From contig JAWKNW010000008.1 in NCBI GenBank assembly GCA_041391505.1, positions 152,945 through 216,944 of the forward strand: DNA of 64,000 nucleotides, written 5' to 3'. Source of the stretch: Rhodothermales bacterium (lineage in GTDB: Bacteria; Bacteroidota; Rhodothermia; Rhodothermales; JAHQVL01). Of the stretch, positions 16,864 to 24,914 are shown piece by piece. Within the stretch, counting starts at the first letter, position 1. Every line of letters begins with the position of its first letter. The position numbers and the translations under genes were made by a program. Under the pieces are notes generated by a model that made no database searches, had not been told where the DNA came from, and worked only from the letters and a program-made list of their open reading frames with translations.

Positions 16864-18039
16864 ATGCGTTCTGAGTGTCCCAATTGCTCTTCCGGCGCCC
16901 TGGAGACGTTTTATAAAGTCCCCCGCGTGCCCGTCCATAGCGTTTTGCTGCTCAAGGATCAGCGCGAAGCGCGGTCGTTTCCTACCGGCTCCATCGCCCT
17001 CGGCTACTGCGGCGTCTGCGGCTTCATCGGCAACAAGGCGTTCGACGGCAGCCTGCTGAACTATTCCCGCGAATACGAGGAGACACAGGGCTTCTCGCCG
17101 ACATTCAACCGCTTTCACGAACGGCTGGCGCGCGATCTCATCGAACGCCACGACCTGCACGGGAAGCGCGTGATCGAAATCGGATGCGGGAAAGGCGACT
17201 TCCTCAACATGGTGTGCGCCCTGGGCGACAACACCGGCATCGGCTTCGATCCGAGCTATATTCCGGAGCGCGACTCCGGCGCCGGCGAGGGACGCGCCAC
17301 GTTCGTGCAGGATTTTTACTCCGAGGCCTACGCGGACCGCGTGGCGGACTTTGTCTGCTGCAAGATGACGCTCGAACACATCCCCAACACCGGAGCCTTT
17401 ATCCGCACCGTCCGCCGCGCTCTCGACGCCCAGCCGGAAGCCCTGGTCTTTTTCCAGATCCCCGACACGCGTCGCGTGCTCGGCGAGGGCGCCTTCTGGG
17501 ATGTCTACTACGAGCATTGCAGCTATTTCTCGCCGGAGTCGCTCGATGTCCTGTTCCGCCGCGCCGGCTTCCGGCCGCTGCGGACCTGGACGGACTACGA
17601 CGATCAGTACCTGATGATCGAAGCCGTCCCGGATGCGCCCGACCACGACCGGTTGCCGGACCTCACCGAGCTGCGCAGCCTCGTCGACCGCTTCGCCGGC
17701 ACGATCCAGGGCGTCCTGACCGACTGGCGCAGCCGGCTCGCCGCCTGGCGCGATCGGGGCGAACGCGTCGTGCTGTGGGGCGGCGGATCCAAAGCCGTCG
17801 CCTTCGTCACCACCCTCGGCGTAGGGGATGAAATCGCCTGCGCGGTCGACATCAACCCGTATAAACACGGCTCCTTCCTGGCCGGCACCGGGCACCCGGT
17901 CGTCGGGCCGGACGCGCTCATCGCCGATCCTCCCGATCGCGTGATCGTCATGAATCCCGTCTACATGGAAGAGATCAGGCGCAGTCTCGACGAGCGCGGT
18001 CTGCGCCCCGCGCTCGAACCCATTACCGAGTACGCCTGA
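16864..18039 (+). CDS. Class I SAM C-methyltransferase with N-terminal zinc finger
   Basis: 391 residues in three parts: an N-terminal zinc site (C5/C8 in CPNC and a second pair in GYCGVCGF), a central SAM domain with VIEIGCGKGDFLNM and KMTLEHIPNTGAF, and a C-terminal domain with VLWGGGSKAVAFVTTLG. This is the NDP-hexose C-methyltransferase arrangement (TylC3-like; Methyltransf_13, SAM domain, Methyltransf_14). The ATG at 16864 puts the zinc finger at the very N-terminus; an in-frame TTG at 16825 would add only 13 residues. A close paralogue follows after 5 nt, indicating duplication. Confidence 0.85.
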   Translation: MRSECPNCSSGALETFYKVPRVPVHSVLLLKDQREARSFPTGSIALGYCGVCGFIGNKAFDGSLLNYSREYEETQGFSPTFNRFHERLARDLIERHDLHGKRVIEIGCGKGDFLNMVCALGDNTGIGFDPSYIPERDSGAGEGRATFVQDFYSEAYADRVADFVCCKMTLEHIPNTGAFIRTVRRALDAQPEALVFFQIPDTRRVLGEGAFWDVYYEHCSYFSPESLDVLFRRAGFRPLRTWTDYDDQYLMIEAVPDAPDHDRLPDLTELRSLVDRFAGTIQGVLTDWRSRLAAWRDRGERVVLWGGGSKAVAFVTTLGVGDEIACAVDINPYKHGSFLAGTGHPVVGPDALIADPPDRVIVMNPVYMEEIRRSLDERGLRPALEPITEYA

Positions 18040-18044
18040 TTGCC

Positions 18045-19199
18045 ATGTCGAACTGCCCGGTCTGTCACGCCCCCCGCCCGACCGATGTCGTCGTCATCGA
18101 TCGGGTGCCGGTACTCTGCAACGAATTGCACGACAGCGAAGCGTCCGCCCTCAACGCCGTCCTCGGAGACCTGCACGTCGTCTTTTGCACCCGCTGCGGC
18201 CACCTCTTCAACGCGGCGTTCGACCCCGCGCGGATCGACTACACGACCACCTACGAAAACTCGCTCCACCACTCTCCGCGCTTTCAGGCCTTCGCCGATG
18301 CGCTGGCGGACGAGCTGGCGGAGCGGTACGCGCTGAAGGATCGCACGGTCGTCGAGATCGGGTGCGGGCAGGGCGACTTCCTGAAGCTCCTCTGCGCGCG
18401 CGGCGGATGCGACGGGATCGGCTTCGATCCGAGCTATATCGGCCCCGACGTCGTGTCGGACCGCGTGCGGATCGCCCGCGCGGCCTACGCGCCCGCGTAC
18501 GCCGACCTCGACGCGGCGATGGTCTATTGCCGGCATGTGCTCGAACACATCCCCGACCCCGCCGGCTTCATTCGCAGCCTGCACGATACCATCGCCGGCC
18601 GGCCGGACACGGTCGTCTACATGGAAGTGCCGAACACCATGGCCACCCTCCGCGAGGACGCCATCTGGGATCTGATTTACGAACACTGCGGCTACTACAC
18701 GCCCGAGTCGATCGCCTACCTCTTCGCCTCGAACGGCTTCGAGGTGCTCCGCGTGACGCCGCGGTACGCCGGCCAGTTTCTCTCGATCGAGGCGCGCCCG
18801 CTGCCTGAACGGAAGCCGGCGCAGGAGCCCGACACGACGGGCCTGGCCCGCGACGTGGCCGCCTTCGCGGACGCCTACCGGGCGAAGATCGCGCGCTGGT
18901 CCGACGAGCTTCGCGCCGTCGCGTCGGCCGGCAGGCGGGCCGTGATCTGGGGCGCCGGCTCGAAGGGCAACACGTTCCTGAACACCGTGGGCCGGCTGGC
19001 GGACATCGCCTACGCCATCGACATCAATCCCCGCAAGCTGGGAAAATTCATCACGGGCACCGGGCAGGAAATCCGCCCTCCCGAGTTTTTAACCACCTAC
19101 AAACCCGACGTCGTCATCCTGATGAATGCCATCTACCAGGAGGAAGTTCGCCAGACGCTGGCCACCATGAACCTCACCCCCCAACTGATCACGGCCTGA
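18045..19199 (+). CDS. Class I SAM C-methyltransferase with N-terminal zinc finger (tandem paralogue)
   Basis: 384 residues with the same three-part architecture as the gene before it: zinc pair CPVC (C4, C7) and FCTRCGH, SAM motif VVEIGCGQGDFLKL with YCRHVLEHIPDPAGF, and C-terminal VIWGAGSKGNTFLNTVG. The two neighbours share many segments (GIGFDPSYI, FDINP-type AIDINPRKLGKF), so they arose by tandem duplication, but differ in the acceptor-facing loops and may methylate different carbons or different sugars. It ends 13 nt before rfbF, consistent with one operon. Confidence 0.85.
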   Translation: MSNCPVCHAPRPTDVVVIDRVPVLCNELHDSEASALNAVLGDLHVVFCTRCGHLFNAAFDPARIDYTTTYENSLHHSPRFQAFADALADELAERYALKDRTVVEIGCGQGDFLKLLCARGGCDGIGFDPSYIGPDVVSDRVRIARAAYAPAYADLDAAMVYCRHVLEHIPDPAGFIRSLHDTIAGRPDTVVYMEVPNTMATLREDAIWDLIYEHCGYYTPESIAYLFASNGFEVLRVTPRYAGQFLSIEARPLPERKPAQEPDTTGLARDVAAFADAYRAKIARWSDELRAVASAGRRAVIWGAGSKGNTFLNTVGRLADIAYAIDINPRKLGKFITGTGQEIRPPEFLTTYKPDVVILMNAIYQEEVRQTLATMNLTPQLITA

Positions 19200-19212
19200 C
19201 GGTCCACTGCAT

Positions 19213-19986
19213 ATGAAAGTAGCAATCCTGGCCGGCGGGAAGGGCTCGCGGCTTTCCGAAGAAACCCAGCTCAAGCCGAAACCGATGGTGGAGATCGGCG
19301 ATCACCCGATCCTCTGGCACATCATGCGCCACTACGCGCACTACGGCTTCAACGACTTTGTGGTGGCGCTCGGGTACAAGGGCGACGTCATCAAGAAGTA
19401 CATGGTCGATTACTGCTCCCTGCACGACAACCTGACCGTCCACCTCGGCAGCGGAAAGGTCGACCACCACGGCCGCTCGGGGAGCCCGGACTGGAACGTC
19501 GATCTGATCGACACCGGCTCCGAGACGCTCACGGCCGGCCGCATCAAGCGGCTCGAGCCCTATCTGGGCAACGACACGTTCATGCTCACCTGGGGCGACG
19601 GCGTATCCGATGTGAACCTGCACAATCTGCTCGCCTTTCACAAGGCCCACGGCAAGCTGGCTACGGTGACGCTGGTGCGTCCGCCGGCGCGCTACGGCCA
19701 CGTCGAACTGGACGACAACCGGGTCGTCCGCTTCACCGAGAAACCTCAGACGGCCGAAGGCTGGATCAACGGCGCGTTTTTCGTGCTGGAGCCCGGCGTT
19801 TTCGACTACATCGAGGGAGACGTCATGTGGGAGCAGGCGCCCATGGAGCGCCTCGCCGCGGAAGGCCAGTTGATGGCCTATAAACACTATTCGTTCTGGC
19901 AGTGCATGGACACGCTGCGCGAAAAACATATTCTCGAAACCATGTGGGATTCAGGCCACGCGCCGTGGAAGATCTGGGAAGACTGA
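19213..19986 (+). CDS. rfbF: Glucose-1-phosphate cytidylyltransferase
   Basis: 257 residues, the normal family length. The nucleotidyltransferase signature LAGGKGSRLSEETQLKPKPM is followed by MVEIGDHPILWHIMRHYAHYG, LTWGDGVSDVN and the end signature WQCMDTLREKHILE, which together are specific to RfbF/DdhA. It converts glucose-1-phosphate and CTP to CDP-glucose, the first step toward CDP-3,6-dideoxyhexoses and related branched sugars. It sits between two C-methyltransferase genes and an SDR gene. The usual next enzymes, CDP-glucose 4,6-dehydratase (RfbG) and the RfbH dehydratase, are not identifiable in the window, unless the SDR takes the first role. Confidence 0.93.
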   Translation: MKVAILAGGKGSRLSEETQLKPKPMVEIGDHPILWHIMRHYAHYGFNDFVVALGYKGDVIKKYMVDYCSLHDNLTVHLGSGKVDHHGRSGSPDWNVDLIDTGSETLTAGRIKRLEPYLGNDTFMLTWGDGVSDVNLHNLLAFHKAHGKLATVTLVRPPARYGHVELDDNRVVRFTEKPQTAEGWINGAFFVLEPGVFDYIEGDVMWEQAPMERLAAEGQLMAYKHYSFWQCMDTLREKHILETMWDSGHAPWKIWED

Positions 19987-20028
19987 GACCCGCCCGGCGC
20001 ACCCTGCAACGATAAAACCAACGTTACC

Positions 20029-21066
20029 ATGCGTATTCTTGTAACCGGACATAAAGGCTATATCGGGACGGTCCTCGTTCCGATGATGCTCGAGGAAGGA
20101 TTCGACGTCGTCGGGCTGGACAGCGGTCTGTTCGACGAATCGACCTACGGCCCCGAGCCCGTCACCATCCCGACCATCGACCGGGACGTGCGCGACGTGA
20201 AGGCGGCGGACCTCGACGGGTTCGACGCCGTGTTTCACCTCGCCGGCCTGTCGAACGACCCGATGGGCGACTTCAACCCCGACCTCACGTACGACATCAA
20301 CCACCAGGCTTCGGTGCATCTGGCGAAGCTGGCCATGGCCGCCGGCGTCGAGCGCTTCGTGTTCTCGTCGTCCTGCAGCACCTACGGCGCCGCCGGCGAC
20401 GACTACATCGACGAATCGGCCGATTTTAACCCGGTGACGCCGTACGGCCGCTCGAAGGTGCTCGTCGAACAGGACCTCGCCAAACTGGCCTCCGATGCGT
20501 TCACGCCCACGTACTTGCGCAACGCGACCGCCTACGGGTTTTCGCCGCGCATCCGGTTCGACCTCGTGCTGAACAACCTCGTCGCCTGGGCCTTCACGAC
20601 CGGCGAGGTGCTCCTGAAGAGCGACGGCACCCCGTGGCGCCCCCTCGTGCACATCGCCGACATCTCGAAGGCGTTTATCGAAGCGGTGAAGGCGCCGCGC
20701 GAGCTGGTCCACAACCAGGCGTTCAACATCGGCCGGACCGACGAGAACTTCCGCATCCGCGAGATCGCCGAAATCGTCCGCGACACCGTGCCCGGGTGCG
20801 AACTGGCCTTCGCCGAGGGCGCCGGCCCGGACACCCGCACCTACCGCGTCAACTGCGACAAGGTCCGCAAGACCCTGCCGGGCTTCGAGCCGGCATGGAC
20901 GGTCCGCCGCGGGGCGCAGGAGCTGTACGAAGCCTATAAAGCGATCGGCCTCCGCGCCGAGGACTTCGAAGGGCCGCGCTACCGCCGGCTCGCCAAGCTC
21001 CACGAACTGATTCGCTCTGGCCGCCTCAACGACCAGCTTTTCTGGACCCAGCCCACGGCCGCCTGA
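20029..21066 (+). CDS. NAD-dependent sugar epimerase/dehydratase (extended SDR)
   Basis: 345 residues. The Rossmann glycine motif GHKGYIG is at residues 7-13, the catalytic Ser/Tyr-Lys set is in SSSCSTYG and YGRSK, and AFNIGRTDENFRIREIAEIV is the usual C-terminal substrate-domain segment. This is the nucleotide-sugar 4,6-dehydratase/epimerase superfamily. Given rfbF next to it, the substrate is probably a CDP-sugar, but the sequence alone does not separate dehydratase from epimerase or reductase. It ends 1 nt before the next ATG, so expression is coupled with the third C-methyltransferase. Confidence 0.85.
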   Translation: MRILVTGHKGYIGTVLVPMMLEEGFDVVGLDSGLFDESTYGPEPVTIPTIDRDVRDVKAADLDGFDAVFHLAGLSNDPMGDFNPDLTYDINHQASVHLAKLAMAAGVERFVFSSSCSTYGAAGDDYIDESADFNPVTPYGRSKVLVEQDLAKLASDAFTPTYLRNATAYGFSPRIRFDLVLNNLVAWAFTTGEVLLKSDGTPWRPLVHIADISKAFIEAVKAPRELVHNQAFNIGRTDENFRIREIAEIVRDTVPGCELAFAEGAGPDTRTYRVNCDKVRKTLPGFEPAWTVRRGAQELYEAYKAIGLRAEDFEGPRYRRLAKLHELIRSGRLNDQLFWTQPTAA

Positions 21067-21067
21067 G

Positions 21068-22312
21068 ATGTCTGATTCCACGCTCTACCGGGTAGAGACC
21101 CAGTGCCGCGCCAGCGGCTCGACCAACCTGCAACCCGTGATCGCCTTCGGCGAGACCCCGCTCGCCGACCGGCTGCTCACGAAAGCCCAGCTCGCCGATC
21201 CGGAGATCCTGGCGCCGCTGACGCTCATGTTCTGCCCGGATTCCGCGCTCGTGCAGATCGCCGAGACGGTCGATCCCCGGGTCCTGTTCTACGCGGAATA
21301 CCCGTACTTCTCGTCCGTCTCGCCGTCGCTCGTCGCCCACTTCCGCGGCAGCGCCGAGCACATCATGGCCACGCGCCCCCTCGGGCCGGACAGCCTCGTC
21401 GTCGAGGCCGCCAGCAACGACGGGTACATGCTCAAGAACTTCGCGGAACGCGGCATCCCCGTGCTGGGGATCGACCCGGCCGAGGCGCCGGTAGAGGCCG
21501 CCCGGAAAGCCGGCATCCCGACCCGCTGCACCTTCTTCGGACGCGAACTGGCGGAAGAACTCGTGCAGGAAGGGCACCGCGCCGATATTTTCCTCGCCAA
21601 CAACGTCCTCGCGCATGTGCCCGACCTCAACGGCTTCGTGCAGGGCATCCGGACGATCCTGAAGGATACCGGCGAGGCCGTGATCGAGGCGCCGTATGTG
21701 GTGGATCTCGTCGACCACGGCGAATTCGACACCATCTACCACCAGCACCTGTGTTACTTCTCGGTGACGGCGCTGGATCGCCTCTTCCGCCGGCACGGGC
21801 TGTTCCTGAACGACGTCGAGCGCACCCGCATCCACGGCGGATCGCTGCGGATCTACGTCGGAAAACGGGAGAACGTGCAGCCGGTGGTGACGACCCTGCT
21901 GAAGGAAGAGCAGGAGCGCAAGGTCGACCGGATCGACTTCTACCTCGATTTCGCGGAGCGCATCGAGCGCATCCGCACCGGGCTGCTAACGATTCTGGAC
22001 CAGCTGAAGGCCGAGGGCAAGCGCATCGCCGGCTACGGCGCCGCCGCCAAGGCCACCACCCTGCTCAGCTATTTCGGCATCGGGACGAACTACCTCGACT
22101 ATGTGGTCGACCTCAATCCCTACAAACAGGGGCGTTACATGGGCGGCAACCACCTCCCGATCCTGCCCCCGGCCCACCTCCTCGAAGACCGTCCCGACTA
22201 CACCCTGATCCTGGCCTGGAACTTCGCCGAAGAAATCATGCGCCAGCAAACCGCCTACCGCGAAGCCGGCGGCCGCTTCATCGTCCCAATCCCAACGCCG
22301 AAGGTGGTGTGA
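21068..22312 (+). CDS. TylC3-type C-methyltransferase with an altered zinc site
   Basis: 414 residues. The SAM motif is VEAASNDGYMLKNF, as in NDP-hexose C-3 methyltransferases; the catalytic region is YHQHLCYFSVTALDRLFRRHG, and the C-terminal domain starts with GYGAAAKATTLLSYFGI. The N-terminal zinc finger is degenerate: the two CxxC pairs of the family read CRAS (C13, S16) and CPDS (C56, S59), so both second cysteines are serine. The other two methyltransferases in this run keep all four. It likely acts on the 4-keto product of the SDR. The stop is followed directly by a 12-copy heptamer repeat. Confidence 0.85.
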   Translation: MSDSTLYRVETQCRASGSTNLQPVIAFGETPLADRLLTKAQLADPEILAPLTLMFCPDSALVQIAETVDPRVLFYAEYPYFSSVSPSLVAHFRGSAEHIMATRPLGPDSLVVEAASNDGYMLKNFAERGIPVLGIDPAEAPVEAARKAGIPTRCTFFGRELAEELVQEGHRADIFLANNVLAHVPDLNGFVQGIRTILKDTGEAVIEAPYVVDLVDHGEFDTIYHQHLCYFSVTALDRLFRRHGLFLNDVERTRIHGGSLRIYVGKRENVQPVVTTLLKEEQERKVDRIDFYLDFAERIERIRTGLLTILDQLKAEGKRIAGYGAAAKATTLLSYFGIGTNYLDYVVDLNPYKQGRYMGGNHLPILPPAHLLEDRPDYTLILAWNFAEEIMRQQTAYREAGGRFIVPIPTPKVV

Positions 22313-22313
22313 C

Positions 22314-22397
22314 ACTGGACACTGGACACTGGACACTGGACACTGGACACTGGACACTGGACACTGGACACTGGACACTGGACACTGGACACTGGAC
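22314..22397. repeat. Perfect 12-copy heptanucleotide tandem repeat (ACTGGAC)n
   Basis: Starting 2 nt after the methyltransferase stop, the 7-mer ACTGGAC is repeated 12 times without a mismatch (84 bp). Perfect identity suggests recent slippage expansion. It lies in the 3' region shared by two converging genes. Related imperfect 7-nt units (CCAATGT, CCAATGA) continue at about 22443-22457. Confidence 0.95.
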
Positions 22398-22431
22398 GAA
22401 CGCGTCGCTCCAGGCAGGTTCCCCATGAATC

Positions 22432-22575
22432 GTGCCCGATGACCAATGTCCAATGACCGCGCCCGAAGGGCGCTCATGACACGGCCCACGGCCGTTCATG
22501 CCCAATGACCGCGCCCAAAGGGCGCCATGACCGCGCCCGTTGGGCGCTCATGTCCCGCCCAACGGGCGCTCCCCC
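22432..22575. repeat. Cluster of short palindromic repeat units (CCAATGACCGC...CATG)
   Basis: Three tandem variants of a 26-29 bp unit lie at 22450-22478, 22502-22529 and 22527-22552, each with a GCGCCC-NNN-GGGCGC stem (loops GAA, AAA, GTT) between ATGACC and CATG. A fourth partial stem (CGCCCAACGGGCG) abuts the 3' end of the thioredoxin gene. The same framework occurs at 51464-51532. Confidence 0.75.
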
Positions 22576-23391
22576 TCAATACAACGCCATTTCAAACATC
22601 CGGCGATGTTTGCGCGTCAGGGGGTGGTGCGGACCGAGGACGCCGAAGAGGGCGACACAGGCCTTGCGTGAGACGTCGTCGAGGTAGTAGCGGTCTTTCA
22701 TGATGACGGCGATGAAGCGGGACAGCGCGGCATCCAGATCGCCGGAGGCGAGCGCTTCGACGGCCTGCAGGTACTCGGGCCGGGCGATGCCCTCCGGCAT
22801 CGACGCCGGCTCGCCGGCCTGCCGGCGCATGTTCGCGAGCAGGACGATGCCTTCGACAAACTGAAGCGCCGCCGCATCGGAGGGCTCCACGCCCTCGACG
22901 AGGCGCGCGGCTTCGTCAATGTCGCGGCCGGCCACGATCTGCGCAAGCAGCAGCCGCGCCTCGCCGTGATCCGGGTGGTGCTGCAGCAGCACATCGAGCA
23001 CCTCTTCGGCCCTCGCCACGTCGCCGGCCTGCAGCAACTGCTGCGCCGTCAGCAGATCCTGGCGCTCCTCGGACGGAATCGACGCGTCCAGCCACTGCCG
23101 GATTTCGTGCTCGGGCTTGGCGCCGACAAACTCGCTCACCACCTGCCCCTTCGAGAACAGCTTCACCGCCGGGATGCCGCGGATGCCGAACTGCATCGAC
23201 AGCTCCGGCTGCTCGTCCGTGTTCAGCTTGGCCAGTTTCCAGCGATCGCGCTGCTCGGTGGCCAGGCGCTCCAGGATCGGCCCCAGCATCCGGCACGGGC
23301 CGCACCAGGGCGCCCAGAAATCGACGAGCACGGGCATCTCGTAACTCGCCTCGATCACTTCCGATTCAAAATCGATAACATCGTACTGCAT
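22576..23391 (-). CDS. ybbN: CnoX/YbbN-like thioredoxin with TPR-type C-terminus
   Basis: 271 residues. The thioredoxin domain (residues 1-110) has a full WCGPC active site (C30, C33) and the cis-proline region GIRGIPAVKLFSKG. It is followed by a helical TPR-like half (LLTAQQLLQAGDVARAEEVL, then LLQHHPDHGEARLLLAQI). That domain pair is CnoX/YbbN, a holdase that passes clients to GroEL and guards them from oxidation. Unlike the E. coli protein, the CxxC pair is intact, so real disulfide reductase activity is possible. The Met at 23391 (MQYDVIDFES) is the natural domain start; an upstream Met at 23427 adds 12 residues. Confidence 0.88.
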   Translation of the reverse strand: MQYDVIDFESEVIEASYEMPVLVDFWAPWCGPCRMLGPILERLATEQRDRWKLAKLNTDEQPELSMQFGIRGIPAVKLFSKGQVVSEFVGAKPEHEIRQWLDASIPSEERQDLLTAQQLLQAGDVARAEEVLDVLLQHHPDHGEARLLLAQIVAGRDIDEAARLVEGVEPSDAAALQFVEGIVLLANMRRQAGEPASMPEGIARPEYLQAVEALASGDLDAALSRFIAVIMKDRYYLDDVSRKACVALFGVLGPHHPLTRKHRRMFEMALY

Positions 23392-23531
23392 AGCATACCA
23401 CGGCTCTGCCCGAACCGCCTCCATCAATAAATGCCAAAATGGCGTGCTTTACTGAAACCAAAGGGCGTTTTCTCCTTTTCACATCTGCCAAACACGCACT
23501 CTCCTGTACGAACAACACCCCATCATAGATC

Positions 23532-24662
23532 ATGCCCATGCAACCGACCCATCGGCCCGGAGGATTCCTGGCGATCTTCCTGCTCCCGATCGCCCTGCTT
23601 TCCGCCTGTTCACCGCCCGAGCCGGCAGCCCCGGTCGACACCTATGATCGCGCTGCAGACTCTCTCCGTTTCGACGGTGAAACCCATCTGCGCAATATCC
23701 GGCAGCTCACGTTCGGCGGAAACAACGCCGAGGCCTACTGGAGCTACGACGGCAAACAACTCACGTTCCAGAGCGATTGGAGCGCCATCAACAGCCAGGG
23801 CTGCGATCAGATTTTTGTGCTGAATGTCGACGGATCCAACTATGCCGACGGGTCGACCTACAAGGAAATATCGAACGGCACCGGGCGCACGACGTGCAGT
23901 TACTTCATGCCCGACGGCAGTGTGCTTTATGCCTCGACACACGCCGCCAATCCGGCCTGCCCGGCCCCGGCCGCCTTCCCCGCCGGCCGCTACGTCTGGC
24001 CGATCTACGACACCTACGACATCTATGTCCGCCCCGCCGATGGCAGCGAGGCGCACGTGCTGATCGGCGGCGACGGGTACGACGCCGAAGCCACCGTATC
24101 GCCGGACGGACGGTATGCGATCTTTACATCCACCCGCTCGGGCGACCTCGAGCTGTGGCGCTATGAATTCGCCACCGGCGACCTGCTCCAGCTGACGAAC
24201 ACGCTCGGCTACGACGGCGGCGCCTTCTTTTCGCCCGACGGCTCGCAGATCGTCTGGCGCGCCAGCCGTCCCACCGGCGAAGACGCCGACGTCTACAAAG
24301 ACCTCCTCGCCGACGGCTTCGTCGAGCCCAAATCGCTCAACGTCTTCGTCGCCAATAACGACGGCAGCAACGTCCGCCAGGTGACCGACCTCCCGGGCGC
24401 CAACTGGGCGCCGTTTTTCCATCCGGACGGTAAGCGGATCCTGTTCAGCTCGAATCACCACGACACCGAAAGCGGCCGGCAGTTCGCCGTCTTCATGATC
24501 GATATGGATGGCTCGAACCTGACCCAGATCACGCACTCGGGCACCTTCGATGCGTTTCCGATGTTCTCGCCCGACGGCAAGTACCTCGCTTTCGCCTCCA
24601 ACCGCACGCTGGGCCCGCCCAGCCGCGATACGAACGTGTTCGTCGCCGAATGGGTCGAATGA
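23532..24662 (+). CDS. TolB-like PD40 beta-propeller lipoprotein
   Basis: 376 residues. A signal with lipobox LLSAC (Cys near residue 27) is followed by repeated WD40-like/PD40 blades: YWSYDGKQLTFQSDW, TVSPDGRYAIFTSTRSGDLE, FFSPDGSQIVWRAS, FFHPDGKRILFSSNHHD and MFSPDGKYLAFASNR. This is the TolB C-terminal propeller type, usually a periplasmic protein-binding platform. There is no TolA/Pal neighbour, so I would not call it TolB. A strong terminator follows at 24764, making this a single-gene transcript. Confidence 0.85.
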   Translation: MPMQPTHRPGGFLAIFLLPIALLSACSPPEPAAPVDTYDRAADSLRFDGETHLRNIRQLTFGGNNAEAYWSYDGKQLTFQSDWSAINSQGCDQIFVLNVDGSNYADGSTYKEISNGTGRTTCSYFMPDGSVLYASTHAANPACPAPAAFPAGRYVWPIYDTYDIYVRPADGSEAHVLIGGDGYDAEATVSPDGRYAIFTSTRSGDLELWRYEFATGDLLQLTNTLGYDGGAFFSPDGSQIVWRASRPTGEDADVYKDLLADGFVEPKSLNVFVANNDGSNVRQVTDLPGANWAPFFHPDGKRILFSSNHHDTESGRQFAVFMIDMDGSNLTQITHSGTFDAFPMFSPDGKYLAFASNRTLGPPSRDTNVFVAEWVE

Positions 24663-24763
24663 TCGGCCGATCCGGGCGCCGGGTCGTTTGATCCTGGATG
24701 CGCGCTGCCCGGCGATCTCCGGGCATCTGGCGCCCCCAACGCGCCACCTCATCTTGCGAAAGG

Positions 24764-24797
24764 AAAAGGAGCTGCCGGCCTGGCAGCTCCTTTTTTT
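24764..24797 (+). terminator. Intrinsic terminator after the PD40 lipoprotein gene
   Basis: AAAAGGAGCTGCC (24764-24776), loop GGCCT, GGCAGCTCCTTTT (24782-24794), then further T residues. It is a perfect 13-bp stem with a U-tract on the plus strand, a canonical Rho-independent terminator. Confidence 0.92.
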
Positions 24798-24914
24798 ATG
24801 GGCCTACATCCTTTGTAAAACTTTTTTATTAGCTGAAACTAAACCTTGAAGATGGAATACACGGAGATATGGAAGTCACCTTTTCCCCTGACGCCCTTGC
24901 GGAGCTGCTGTTGT

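Noticed and set aside
22278..22505. Reading frames through the ACTGGAC repeat encoding repeated CPVSSVQ peptides
   Set aside because: An 84-bp 7-mer array is read through in any frame lacking stops; the peptide repeats follow directly from the DNA repeat, with no flanking coding signal.
22314..22575. Possible CRISPR array at the heptamer and palindrome cluster
   Set aside because: Units are 7 nt with no spacers, or palindromes separated by irregular short gaps; no cas genes are near.
23532..24662. Calling the PD40 lipoprotein TolB
   Set aside because: It has the propeller but no TolB N-terminal domain and no tolA/tolQR/pal neighbours; PD40 lipoproteins are common and diverse.
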